Origin: Williamsia sterculiae
Lineage (GTDB): Bacteria > Actinomycetota > Actinomycetes > Mycobacteriales > Mycobacteriaceae
DNA: 64,000 nt
Direction: 5' to 3'
NCBI RefSeq assembly: GCF_900156495.1
Contig: NZ_FTNT01000016.1
Span: 28,518 to 92,517, forward strand
The position numbers and the translations under genes were made by a program. The notes beneath the pieces were generated by a model. The model saw nothing but the letters and a program-made list of their open reading frames with translations. It had not been told where the DNA came from and did not search any database. Each line of letters starts with the position of its first letter. Positions within the stretch are counted from its first letter, which is position 1. Shown piece by piece: positions 9,035 to 16,618 of this stretch.

Positions 9035-9339
9035 CACCACTCTCCTGCGCAGGTGTGGGTGCTGAGCTGGTGGCGACTCAGCGCGGTACCGGTGAGTTGG
9101 TCGCGGACCTCGCCCATCACCCCGGCCACCGCGGGGCGGGTCTCGCGGTTCATGGCCGCGGTGATCTGTGCGGTGTGCGTGGTCGGGTCGGCGGCCAGGA
9201 TCGGGCCGAGGGTGTCGGCGGCGATCGCGCAGACCCGCTGCTGTGCCGGTGGCACGCGGGGGTCGAGACTGCGGGCCATCAGGTGCGACAGGGCCGCCCG
9301 TAGCCGCACGCGACGCGGGTCGATCACCCCGGCGGTCAT
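9034..9339 (-). CDS. Small hypothetical protein
   Basis: 101 residues from the ATG at 9339, which overlaps the stop of the gene before it by 4 bases (ATGA). Its own stop overlaps the coupling-protein start. Basic at the start (TAGVIDPRRVRLRAALSHLM), then an Ala-rich helical body and a C-terminal HQLSTHTCAGEW. No membrane segment or known motif. The tight coupling on both sides says it is made together with the coupling protein and may bind it. Confidence 0.6.
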   Translation of the reverse strand: MTAGVIDPRRVRLRAALSHLMARSLDPRVPPAQQRVCAIAADTLGPILAADPTTHTAQITAAMNRETRPAVAGVMGEVRDQLTGTALSRHQLSTHTCAGEW

Positions 9340-10004
9340 GATGCGACCGCCGCATCGTCGGGGGTGATCAGGGCGGGCAGCCGGATCTCGCGCCAGGTGC
9401 GATACCCGGGTGCCCGGCACAGCGCGACGGCGCTGTTCTGGTCGCGGTATTCGACTGAGGCCACCACCCGATGGCGGGTGGCCGACGCGGACAGTGCATC
9501 GGCGTCGAGGTCCGGGTGGCTGGAGTAGACCGTCAGCCGCACCGCCGGCAGGTCGAGTTTCTCGCGCACCTTGCCCGCCAGGAACACCGCCTTGTCCGCG
9601 GCGGCGTGCTCGGCGCTGAAATCGTCGCCGTCCTCGTAGATCCGGTCCTGCGGGTGAAACTCCCCGTACCAGGATTCGTGGTCGTCACGGGCTGAGCAGA
9701 CGGCGAAACTGCCCACCTCGGCGTCACCGGCTGCGCACAACTCGATCAGCGGGGCCGTGTCGGCGGACGCGGCCAGCTCGGCGGCCTCGCGGGCAACGGT
9801 GTCCGCGGCGAGCTGGTCGTAGTCGATGTCGAGCTGTTTGCGTAGCTCGGTCTTGACCTTCGGCCACAGCTTCTTGGTGGCGACCTTCGCCTCGGTCGCC
9901 CACGCACGGATATCGCGGTGCGTGGTGGCCGACCGCAGGGTGTCGGCGCCGTCGGCGACCGCTCGCTCAGCGACGTCCCACATCTCATCTTCGGTGTGTG
10001 CCAT
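9336..10004 (-). CDS. Hypothetical cytoplasmic protein
   Basis: 222 residues, ATG at 10004 preceded by AAGGAGAACCCTG. N-terminal half is helical (ERAVADGADTLRSAT, KKLWPKVKTELRKQLD); the C-terminal half has a possible beta-rich fold with RLTVYSSHPDLDADALSAS and VVASVEYRDQNSAVALCRAP. No family recognised. Coupled by a 4-base overlap to the next gene. No signal peptide or membrane helix. Confidence 0.6.
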   Translation of the reverse strand: MAHTEDEMWDVAERAVADGADTLRSATTHRDIRAWATEAKVATKKLWPKVKTELRKQLDIDYDQLAADTVAREAAELAASADTAPLIELCAAGDAEVGSFAVCSARDDHESWYGEFHPQDRIYEDGDDFSAEHAAADKAVFLAGKVREKLDLPAVRLTVYSSHPDLDADALSASATRHRVVASVEYRDQNSAVALCRAPGYRTWREIRLPALITPDDAAVAS

Positions 10005-10023
10005 CAGGGTTCTCCTTCATCAA

Positions 10024-10506
10024 TCAACGGGGGGTGTGCGGGGAAATCGGGGCGGTACGCAGGTGCCCGGTGAGGGTGTCCGCGGCCCGCAGCAGGGCGG
10101 CGGTGTCGTCGGCGTCGAGGGTGTCGATCGCGGCGAGCACGTCGGCGGGGAGCTCACCAGTGGCCGCCGCTGCTCCTTGCTCGGTGGTGGCCAGCACGAC
10201 TTTGCGTTGGTCACCGGGGTTGCGGCGGCAGGTGATCAGCCCGGCGTTGCGGAGCGAGCTCACGGCGCGACTGGCTGAGGGAACCTGCACCCCTTCGCGT
10301 TCGGCGAGTTCGGTGAGGGTGAGCGGCCCGTGCTCGCTGATGGTCACCAGTGCCGACCATTCGGGGTAGCCCAGGTGCGGGGATGCTTGTCGGCGTAGCG
10401 ATCGCACCACCCGGAACAGGGCCAGTGCGACCGCGGCGGTGACCGACATCGCTTCCCCGACCACGGCCTCGGCGGTGCTGGTCGCGCCGCTACTCGCTTC
10501 GCTCAT
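10024..10506 (-). CDS. MarR-family regulator inside the transfer operon
   Basis: 160 residues. The winged-helix core is clear: LGYPEWSALVTISEHGPLTL, then LTELAEREGVQVPSASRAVSSL and the wing LITCRRNPGDQRKVVLATTEQG. Such regulators bind palindromic DNA as dimers, often with ligand control. Its ATG overlaps the stop of the gene before it by 4 bases, so it is produced with the secretion genes. A MarR protein at this place could control the operon in response to its expression or to a donor signal. The target is not known; the inverted repeat at 26051-26086 is one candidate. Confidence 0.8.
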   Translation of the reverse strand: MSEASSGATSTAEAVVGEAMSVTAAVALALFRVVRSLRRQASPHLGYPEWSALVTISEHGPLTLTELAEREGVQVPSASRAVSSLRNAGLITCRRNPGDQRKVVLATTEQGAAAATGELPADVLAAIDTLDADDTAALLRAADTLTGHLRTAPISPHTPR

Positions 10507-10874
10507 CGGGTCCGGTCCTGGCCGGCGGCGGGGGCGATCGTCTGGTCGTCGACGTCGGGCCCGAGCTCAGCGATGTCGTGGTCGCTGGGTTCGACCGCGA
10601 TGCACCACTGATCGGTCAGTGCGTTGTACCCCTCCAGGTGCGCGACCTGGGTGCTGGACAGTCCCCCAGCGGCGCGGTGGGCGTCGGTGACACGCTCGAA
10701 GACCACGGTGGTGGTCTCGTCGTCGGCGAGGGTGGCGTAGCCGCTCAGAGCGTCGGCGGCTGTGTCGTAGACCGCGACCCGCCACCACCCGTCCTCGAGC
10801 GAGACCCCGGGTGTCCACCCGGTGATCGTGGTGGGCGTCGACCGGGGTCGACGGCGGCGTAGATGCAGCCCCAT
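10503..10874 (-). CDS. Hypothetical protein
   Basis: 123 residues, ATG at 10874 with ACGAGGAGAGACACCT upstream. Basic first 15 residues, then a compact domain with repeated Trp (ITGWTPGVSLEDGWWRVAVY, TDQWCIAVEPSDHD). The pattern of short strands and turns suggests a small beta-rich cytoplasmic protein. No known family. Coupled to the MarR gene. Confidence 0.55.
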   Translation of the reverse strand: MGLHLRRRRPRSTPTTITGWTPGVSLEDGWWRVAVYDTAADALSGYATLADDETTTVVFERVTDAHRAAGGLSSTQVAHLEGYNALTDQWCIAVEPSDHDIAELGPDVDDQTIAPAAGQDRTR

Positions 10875-10899
10875 AGGTGTCTCTCCTCGTGACGTCGGG

Positions 10900-11493
10900 T
10901 TAGTTGCCGGTGGTGATGTTGTTGATGCACCACCGGTGCGGCAGCGTGGTTTTCGCGATGACCCACATCGTTTGGGTGACGGGTGTGGGGTCGGTGCTCG
11001 CGGTGACCGACACCTGAGCGACCCGCGAGACGGTGGTGTCGGTGTCGGCGGGGTGTTCGTCGCTGGTCAGCGACACCTTCGGAGTGATCGAGGCGTGCTC
11101 GGCCGCCCACTGCGACCACTGTGTTCCGGTGATCGGCATCAGCGCCGCCCACGTACCGGCGACCGAGGACACATACGCCGGGCACAACCAGGCGGTAGCC
11201 CGATCGGCGGCCGCGCCGGCCGGATCCGGGTCGCTTGGCCGGTAGGCCAACAGCGCGCGTACCCCGGTGACGATGACCGATTCTCCGTCGCACGCCTGGG
11301 TCGCTGAGCATCCCGCGGCGGTGGTGGTCGGGCCCGGCGCCATCCGAGTCAGCGGCGGTGCCTGTTCGGTCGTGGCAATGGTGGTGGTTGTCGGCGCCGG
11401 GTGCGGGTCGGGCGCCCGGCCCCCGCCTTCGCATCCGGCGATCACGCTCACACCGATCACGGCGGCGGCCACGGCGGCGACCCGGCGGTTCAC
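10900..11493 (-). CDS. Lipoprotein of the transfer operon
   Basis: The GTG at 11493 overlaps the stop of the preceding gene (GTGA), which fixes the start. 197 residues. The signal sequence VNRRVAAVAAAVIGVSVIAGC has a lipobox (VIAGC, Cys21), so it is predicted to be anchored outside the membrane. A Pro/Thr linker follows. The folded part (about 60-197) contains RATAWLCPAYVSSVAGTWAAL and a C-terminal domain with VAQVSVTASTDPTPVTQTMW; it may be an NTF2-like or VirB8-like domain, but this is only a fold guess. Pairs with the second lipoprotein at 19.3-20.0 kb. Confidence 0.7.
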   Translation of the reverse strand: MNRRVAAVAAAVIGVSVIAGCEGGGRAPDPHPAPTTTTIATTEQAPPLTRMAPGPTTTAAGCSATQACDGESVIVTGVRALLAYRPSDPDPAGAAADRATAWLCPAYVSSVAGTWAALMPITGTQWSQWAAEHASITPKVSLTSDEHPADTDTTVSRVAQVSVTASTDPTPVTQTMWVIAKTTLPHRWCINNITTGN

Positions 11494-11822
11494 GACCGGT
11501 CTCCGAACGTGTCGGCATCGAATCCGGCGAACGGGTCGTCGGATGCGCACTCGTAGACCGCGCTCATCGTGACGATGACCGATCCCATGTCCCACTGTGG
11601 TGTACCCGGTGCCCCGGTGATCCGGTCCACCCACTTACGGGTGCCTTCGCGCTGTTGCGGTGCCGGGGTAATGGTGTGGCACACAGACACCGGCTGCGGG
11701 TTACCCATCGGCCAGTCTGACTGTGCCCGGCCCCGCATCTCTTGCAGGCAGAACATCATCGCTTCGCTGATGTTGTCTGTCGGGCCGTAGGTGACGTAGT
11801 AGGTGTTGCGTTCGGTGCTCAT
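11490..11822 (-). CDS. Small hypothetical protein
   Basis: 110 residues, start ATG 11822 overlapping the stop of a 20-residue ORF (ATGA). Contains YYVTYGPTDNISEAMMFCLQ and VSVCHTITPAPQQREGTRKW, and ends FAGFDADTFGDRS. No signal peptide or membrane helix. It is coupled to the lipoprotein downstream. No family recognised. Confidence 0.5.
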   Translation of the reverse strand: MSTERNTYYVTYGPTDNISEAMMFCLQEMRGRAQSDWPMGNPQPVSVCHTITPAPQQREGTRKWVDRITGAPGTPQWDMGSVIVTMSAVYECASDDPFAGFDADTFGDRS

Positions 11823-11881
11823 CGGTGCGTCCGTCCTGTTGTCGCCGTGGCGCCGCGGTGGGTGTCATCGCGTGGTGTCAT
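11819..11881 (-). CDS. 20-residue ORF, possible translational coupler
   Basis: MTPRDDTHRGATATTGRTHR starts at the ATG at 11881, preceded by GAAAGAGAACACCCG, and its stop overlaps the start of the next gene (ATGA). The start at 11822 otherwise lacks a ribosome site of its own, so this short ORF may serve to deliver ribosomes. Basic, Thr-rich, no homology visible. Confidence 0.4.
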   Translation of the reverse strand: MTPRDDTHRGATATTGRTHR

Positions 11882-11928
11882 CGGGTGTTCTCTTTCTCGG
11901 GTGGGGTCGGTGGTCGGTGTCACGGGAG

Positions 11929-13191
11929 TCACCCGGCCAGGGCGTAGGCGGCTTGGGTGTTGGGTGCGGGTGCGCCGGCGGCGTCGTCGCCGCCGAATCG
12001 GCGGACGTACATGTCCTCGCCGTTCCACCCCGATAGCGGCATGATCGACACGGTTTTTCCGGACTCGGGGGCGTTGAGCAGCATGTCTTTTCCGTTCTCT
12101 TTGCCGTAGTAGATGCCGACGTGATGGGTGTTGCCGCCGGATCCGAAGTAGATGAGATCCCCGGGTTGTTTCTGATCCAGCGGGATCGTTTTGCCGCGTC
12201 CGTCGTAGAGCTGGCCGGGGTTGGAGTGGTCGCCGGTGAAGTGCGGGAGCAGGATCTTCCCGCCCGATGCCTGATACACCGCGTACAGGGTCAGACCGGA
12301 GCAGTCGAACCCTTTGTGTGTGGTGTCGCCGTTGGCGTCTCCTGCGCCGCCACCATCGGACACACCCAGGGTGGGCCCGTTCTTGTCACCGCCGCCCCAC
12401 GAATACGGGGTCCCGATCCACCGTTTCGCCGCCTCGATGACCCGTTGCCCAAACGGGCCTCCGAGCGCGCCGCCGCTGTCGCCGCTGTCGCTGTCGCATC
12501 CGCTGGAATCGGTCGGCGTCGACGAACCGGTACCGGTGCCGGTGTCGGTGACCGCGGTCGCGGGGTTGGACCCGTCGACGGTTTTCGCGACGGCGGCCAT
12601 CACGGAGCGGGCCAGGGCGATGGTGGCGGCGTAGGCGTTGGGTCCGGACACCTCCACGGCTTGGGCCAGCGCGGATGGGTCCATCGTCTGGTACCCGGGT
12701 TTGGTTTTCGCTTGGTCGTAGAACCAGTTCGCCTGGTACCCGGGGTCCATGAGTTTGGCCATACCGACCGCGCCCCAGATGGATGCGCGTAGCTGGTTGG
12801 GTCCCACGGAGTCGTAGTCGTGGCCTTCCCCGTCGTGGGGGAACTTGAGTGATTCGGCGACGCCGGTGTTGGCGAGGTTGCGGTAGGACGATTCGGTGGC
12901 TTGGGCGTTGAGGTTGGCCAGGATCACCGAGTCCGGTTCGCCGCGCTGTTTGCCGATGGCGTAGGTGTTGCGGGCGACCGCCACCTGTTTCGGGTTCAGG
13001 CCGGCGATGGTCGCGCCCCCGTCGCCGCTGACACCCATCCCGGCGCTGACTGCGGCGGTGTCGGTGGCGCAGTCGGTGCTCACTGATGCGGGGATGATCG
13101 CCAACGGGATCATCACCAGCAGCGCCAGCATCCCGAGCAGGGCGGCGGACAGCCCCGCCTTGCTCGCTGACCCCCCACCGCCCTCGGACAT
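11929..13191 (-). CDS. Bifunctional cell-wall hydrolase of the T4SS (lysozyme-like plus NlpC/P60)
   Basis: Start ATG 13191 overlaps the ATPase stop (ATGA); the frame is open further upstream but that overlaps the ATPase gene. 420 residues. One membrane anchor (about 14-36) is followed by a lysozyme-like domain (about 68-200) with the candidate catalytic Glu100 in NAQATESSYRNL and DSVGPNQLR after it. A Ser/Thr/Gly linker leads to an NlpC/P60 peptidase (about 247-395): Cys297 in KGFDCSGLTLYAVY and His357 in NTHHVGIYYG. In Gram-positive conjugation systems such VirB1-like proteins cut peptidoglycan so that the channel can cross the wall. It fits the length of that group. Confidence 0.85.
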   Translation of the reverse strand: MSEGGGGSASKAGLSAALLGMLALLVMIPLAIIPASVSTDCATDTAAVSAGMGVSGDGGATIAGLNPKQVAVARNTYAIGKQRGEPDSVILANLNAQATESSYRNLANTGVAESLKFPHDGEGHDYDSVGPNQLRASIWGAVGMAKLMDPGYQANWFYDQAKTKPGYQTMDPSALAQAVEVSGPNAYAATIALARSVMAAVAKTVDGSNPATAVTDTGTGTGSSTPTDSSGCDSDSGDSGGALGGPFGQRVIEAAKRWIGTPYSWGGGDKNGPTLGVSDGGGAGDANGDTTHKGFDCSGLTLYAVYQASGGKILLPHFTGDHSNPGQLYDGRGKTIPLDQKQPGDLIYFGSGGNTHHVGIYYGKENGKDMLLNAPESGKTVSIMPLSGWNGEDMYVRRFGGDDAAGAPAPNTQAAYALAG

Positions 13192-15128
13192 CAGAGCAGA
13201 GCTTCGGTCTCGTCGACCACGACGGCGTCGATGACCTCGACATCGTCGTCGCTGCTTTCGAACGCCTGGTTGGTGTTGTGCACGTTCGCGTCCCGCGCGA
13301 ACTGTGACAGCGTCAACCGGAACGGGATACCGGGATCTTCTTTTCCGCCGGTACCGATTTTCAGCATGAAACAGCCGGTGCCGTCCGCTTCGCGGATCCG
13401 CTTGGGTGGTGGTACGTCCCCGCGGGCGCGGGCCTCGGCGACCTCGGCGGCGTATTGCGCGCGTTCCTTGGCCAACCGTTTGTCGTCCGGGGGTGGGGCG
13501 GAAGCGAACTCGGCGATCCGCGCGCGGTCGGTCTCGGTGAACGACACCACCCGCGAGAGCAGGTTCAGTTCGTTGTCGCCGACCGGACCGATGATCTTGG
13601 CCTGGGCGCGTTCGATGAACCCCAACGCCTTCTGCACGTCGGCCTCGGACTCGAAGGATGCGAGGTCTTTGAGGGTGTGGGTGATCATGATCAGGACCAC
13701 ACCCATCTGCCGGTTGAGTCGGGTGAGTTCGTCGACGCGGTCGATCATCCCGGCCCCGGCGCGCAGGATCCGCCACAGCTCGTCCATGACGAGGATGAAC
13801 GTGCGCCGCGGCGCCAGACCGGCGTCGGCGAGGACGTGCGCGGCCTCGATCGCCCCGAAACAGTCCGACCAGCACGTCAGCAACACCGCAGCCAGCAGGT
13901 TGCGGTCGCCTTCGGGGATCTGCGACAGATCGATCGTCACCGCCGGATGCGACAGGTCGACCGGTTCGGTGGAATGGGCGTTGAACACCTGCCCGAACGG
14001 CCCCTGGGTCAGGGCGCGCAACCCTTGGCGCAGCGGCAGGGTCAGCGCCCGGTACTGATCGGCGGTGTCGGCGCCGGAATCGGCGAACAGCTCCGGCAGG
14101 TTCGCATCGATGACGGCGTACAGGTTCTCGATCAGCGGGGGGTGATTGTCGTCGAATCGGCCGAACCGCTCGGCGTGGGAGTTGGCGTAGAGCACCGTCA
14201 GCGCGGCGGCCAGCACGGTCTCTTCCCAGTCGGCGACCGAACCCTCTTTGCGTTTGAGCTCCAGCAGGTTCACCACGGCGGTGACCTGGCGGGCCCGGCA
14301 CTGCGAGCGGACCCGGTCGGCGAGGGCCTCATCAGCGCGGCGCCGCTCTTTCCTCTGGCCCAGGCGGGCGAGCACACTGGCCAACCCGCCGATGGCCAAC
14401 GGGTTGATCGCGTGACGGCCGTAGGACAGGGTCGACACCTGACCTACGACCCTGTCGGTGACCATGACGTAGTCGGGTTTGGTGTCGGGGAAGATCGCGG
14501 TGCAGCCTTGCGCGATCATGCCGAGCACCATGTGCCGGATCTCGGTGGATTTGCCGTACCCGTTGAGCGCCAGCATGAACAGCACCGGTGCGGTCAACGG
14601 TCCGTCGGTGAACCACGTCAGCGGGTCGAACCCGAAATCGGCGCCGGTGACCATGTGATGCCCCGACGGGGTGCCCAGTACCGGCGACCGGGCGCCGAAG
14701 CAGAACGGGTACATGCCGCCACCGACCTGGGTGCTAGTCCCCCGATACTCGGGCAGCTTCCCGATCGAGAGCATGCGACCGCCGCCGGCACCCTTGTAGC
14801 CGCGTGGTGTGAAGACCGGGGTCTCGACGTCGAAACCACCGGTCACCCGCATGTTCTCGATCGCGGCGCGGTGCCGGCGTTTTTCCGCGGTTATCCGTTT
14901 GCGGGCGCGTCGACCTTTCCACCCGCGCCGGGTTGCCATGTCCTGCAACCGGGTGTAGGCGTCGTCGGTGAGGATCCACTGCCCGCCGATACGGACCCGG
15001 TCACCGTCGGTCGACATTCCGGTCGGGTCCTCGGCGCCGACGATGTCGCGGTACTGCTCGGCGGCGGTCACGGGTGGTTCGGCAACCTCGCCGTCGGCGG
15101 CGCGGTGGCGCGCCGGTGCCGAGGTCAT
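13191..15128 (-). CDS. VirB4-type secretion ATPase
   Basis: 645 residues, ATG at 15128 overlapping the stop of the SCO6880-like gene (ATGA). Walker A is LNGYGKST at about 188-195 and Walker B is TFILVMDELWRIL at about 443-455; the segment VLIMITHTLKDL follows as in VirB4/TraG-like ATPases. The first 180 residues are basic and helical and lack the usual VirB4 N-terminal half. That half appears to be encoded by the gene immediately before it. The enzyme would power channel assembly or DNA transfer at the inner face of the membrane. Confidence 0.85.
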   Translation of the reverse strand: MTSAPARHRAADGEVAEPPVTAAEQYRDIVGAEDPTGMSTDGDRVRIGGQWILTDDAYTRLQDMATRRGWKGRRARKRITAEKRRHRAAIENMRVTGGFDVETPVFTPRGYKGAGGGRMLSIGKLPEYRGTSTQVGGGMYPFCFGARSPVLGTPSGHHMVTGADFGFDPLTWFTDGPLTAPVLFMLALNGYGKSTEIRHMVLGMIAQGCTAIFPDTKPDYVMVTDRVVGQVSTLSYGRHAINPLAIGGLASVLARLGQRKERRRADEALADRVRSQCRARQVTAVVNLLELKRKEGSVADWEETVLAAALTVLYANSHAERFGRFDDNHPPLIENLYAVIDANLPELFADSGADTADQYRALTLPLRQGLRALTQGPFGQVFNAHSTEPVDLSHPAVTIDLSQIPEGDRNLLAAVLLTCWSDCFGAIEAAHVLADAGLAPRRTFILVMDELWRILRAGAGMIDRVDELTRLNRQMGVVLIMITHTLKDLASFESEADVQKALGFIERAQAKIIGPVGDNELNLLSRVVSFTETDRARIAEFASAPPPDDKRLAKERAQYAAEVAEARARGDVPPPKRIREADGTGCFMLKIGTGGKEDPGIPFRLTLSQFARDANVHNTNQAFESSDDDVEVIDAVVVDETEALL

Positions 15129-16618
15129 TCGAACACCGCCAGGTGACCGCTGGCGTATTCGGGCAGCAGAATCCCCACACCGATACCGCCGGCGAACGCG
15201 GCATCGGAGTCGCCCCAGCAGCGTTGCAGCATGATCGACGCCTCATCACCGAGCCCTTCGAGCTCCGGGGTGATCTCGGCGAGGTCATCGTCTTTGGGGG
15301 TGGTGAGGGTGACCAGCATCCCGAACCGGGTCAGCCCGGCCCCGTGGGCCTGCTCGACGCGGGCGGCTTGGGTGTTCTCCCGGCGGATCGTTGCCGATGC
15401 TGAGGCCACCCCGGACTTGGACTGCTCATCGGCCAACGCCTCCCGGAAGTCGGCGTTGACCATCTTCTTCGCCTCACCGGCCCGGTGGATCCGGTAGACG
15501 ACGGTGACCCGTTTGCACGGCAGGGTGGCCCGGGGAATGAGCAACGGTTTCAGGTTGTCCGAGGGCACCGCCGACTCCGGCGGCGTCGCCATTTCCCAGG
15601 TCACCGACCGGAACCCGTTATGCAGATAGTGATCCCAGTTGTTGCGCGCGCCACGCGGACCGGCTTGGTCCCAGGCGATGACGTCGGTGCGGCCCTGCTG
15701 GGTCAGACCCTCGATGGCCGCGGTCAGTTCCGGTCGGTACGCCCGCGCCACGAGCATCGAGATCTCCCCACCGGTCATGGGGACGGCGTCGACACCGGCT
15801 TTCTTCGTCGCCGCGATCAATGTCGACAGCTGCGACCCGATCTGTTTGGCGACATCGAGGACCGTCTTCGCGCCGCGCGGGCGGATGAAGATGAAACACA
15901 CCCGCACCTCCGCGCGCACAGTCCCACCGGAACGGTCGGTGACCGTCGACGCCAGGTGCTCCAACGCGAATTCCGGGGCGGCGGGTGAGTGAATGCGCCG
16001 GGCCTCAGCCTTGACCCGCTGCCCGAATTCGGGCACTGACTCGACGGTGACCGTCATCCCGATCGCGCCGTTGGTCGTGCCCAACCGGGCCAGCAGGTCA
16101 CCGTGCCCGGCGACCCACTGGTTGGCTTGCCACTGGTCGAACCCCTCCTGCCCGCGCGGGGTGACGTCGAGGACGACCGCGAAGTGGTCTTTGGCTCGCA
16201 GATGGTTCATCCCCCACCGGTCGCCGTTGCGCAGTTCGTACTCGTATTGCTCGACGTTGCCGAGGATCCCCGGGGGCATACCGAAGCCGGGCGTCTTGCC
16301 GAACACACCGCCGGAGAAGTCGGTCTCTTTGCGCCAGAACGCCCATCGGTATTGCACTCGCCTGACCATCCATTCCAGTCCGGTGACACCCTCGCGGTGC
16401 CACACCAGGGGCACCAGGAGCCCCGATTCGATGAGAAATGCGCTGCCACCGACCCACAGCGATTGGGTGATCGACACCAAGATCACCCACACCAGCAGCA
16501 GGACCCCGCCGAGGACGGTGACCCCCCACGTCTGTCCGAACAGCCCCGTGGAGCGGGGTTTCGACCACCGGCCGAACAGCAGAATCGCGTTCTTCTCCAC
16601 ACCGGATGTTGCGGTCAT
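15125..16618 (-). CDS. SCO6880-like conjugation protein (VirB3/VirB4-N-like)
   Basis: 497 residues, ATG at 16618 overlapping the stop of the VirB6-like gene. Two close membrane helices at about 33-75 (WGVTVLGGVLLLVWVILVS and WVGGSAFLIESGLLVPLVW) are followed by a cytoplasmic domain with no Walker motifs. The arrangement, and the segment GVTGLEWMVRRVQYRWAFWR, match proteins annotated as SCO6880 family in Streptomyces-type elements. It looks like a PrgI/VirB3 unit joined to the N-terminal half of VirB4, with the motor half in the next gene. Confidence 0.75.
   Translation of the reverse strand: MTATSGVEKNAILLFGRWSKPRSTGLFGQTWGVTVLGGVLLLVWVILVSITQSLWVGGSAFLIESGLLVPLVWHREGVTGLEWMVRRVQYRWAFWRKETDFSGGVFGKTPGFGMPPGILGNVEQYEYELRNGDRWGMNHLRAKDHFAVVLDVTPRGQEGFDQWQANQWVAGHGDLLARLGTTNGAIGMTVTVESVPEFGQRVKAEARRIHSPAAPEFALEHLASTVTDRSGGTVRAEVRVCFIFIRPRGAKTVLDVAKQIGSQLSTLIAATKKAGVDAVPMTGGEISMLVARAYRPELTAAIEGLTQQGRTDVIAWDQAGPRGARNNWDHYLHNGFRSVTWEMATPPESAVPSDNLKPLLIPRATLPCKRVTVVYRIHRAGEAKKMVNADFREALADEQSKSGVASASATIRRENTQAARVEQAHGAGLTRFGMLVTLTTPKDDDLAEITPELEGLGDEASIMLQRCWGDSDAAFAGGIGVGILLPEYASGHLAVFE

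Noticed and set aside
13455..15146. 563-residue frame on the + strand opposite the VirB4-type ATPase
   Set aside because: It mirrors a gene with clear Walker motifs. Its product is His/Gln/Arg-rich and without motifs, a usual antisense shadow in high-GC DNA.
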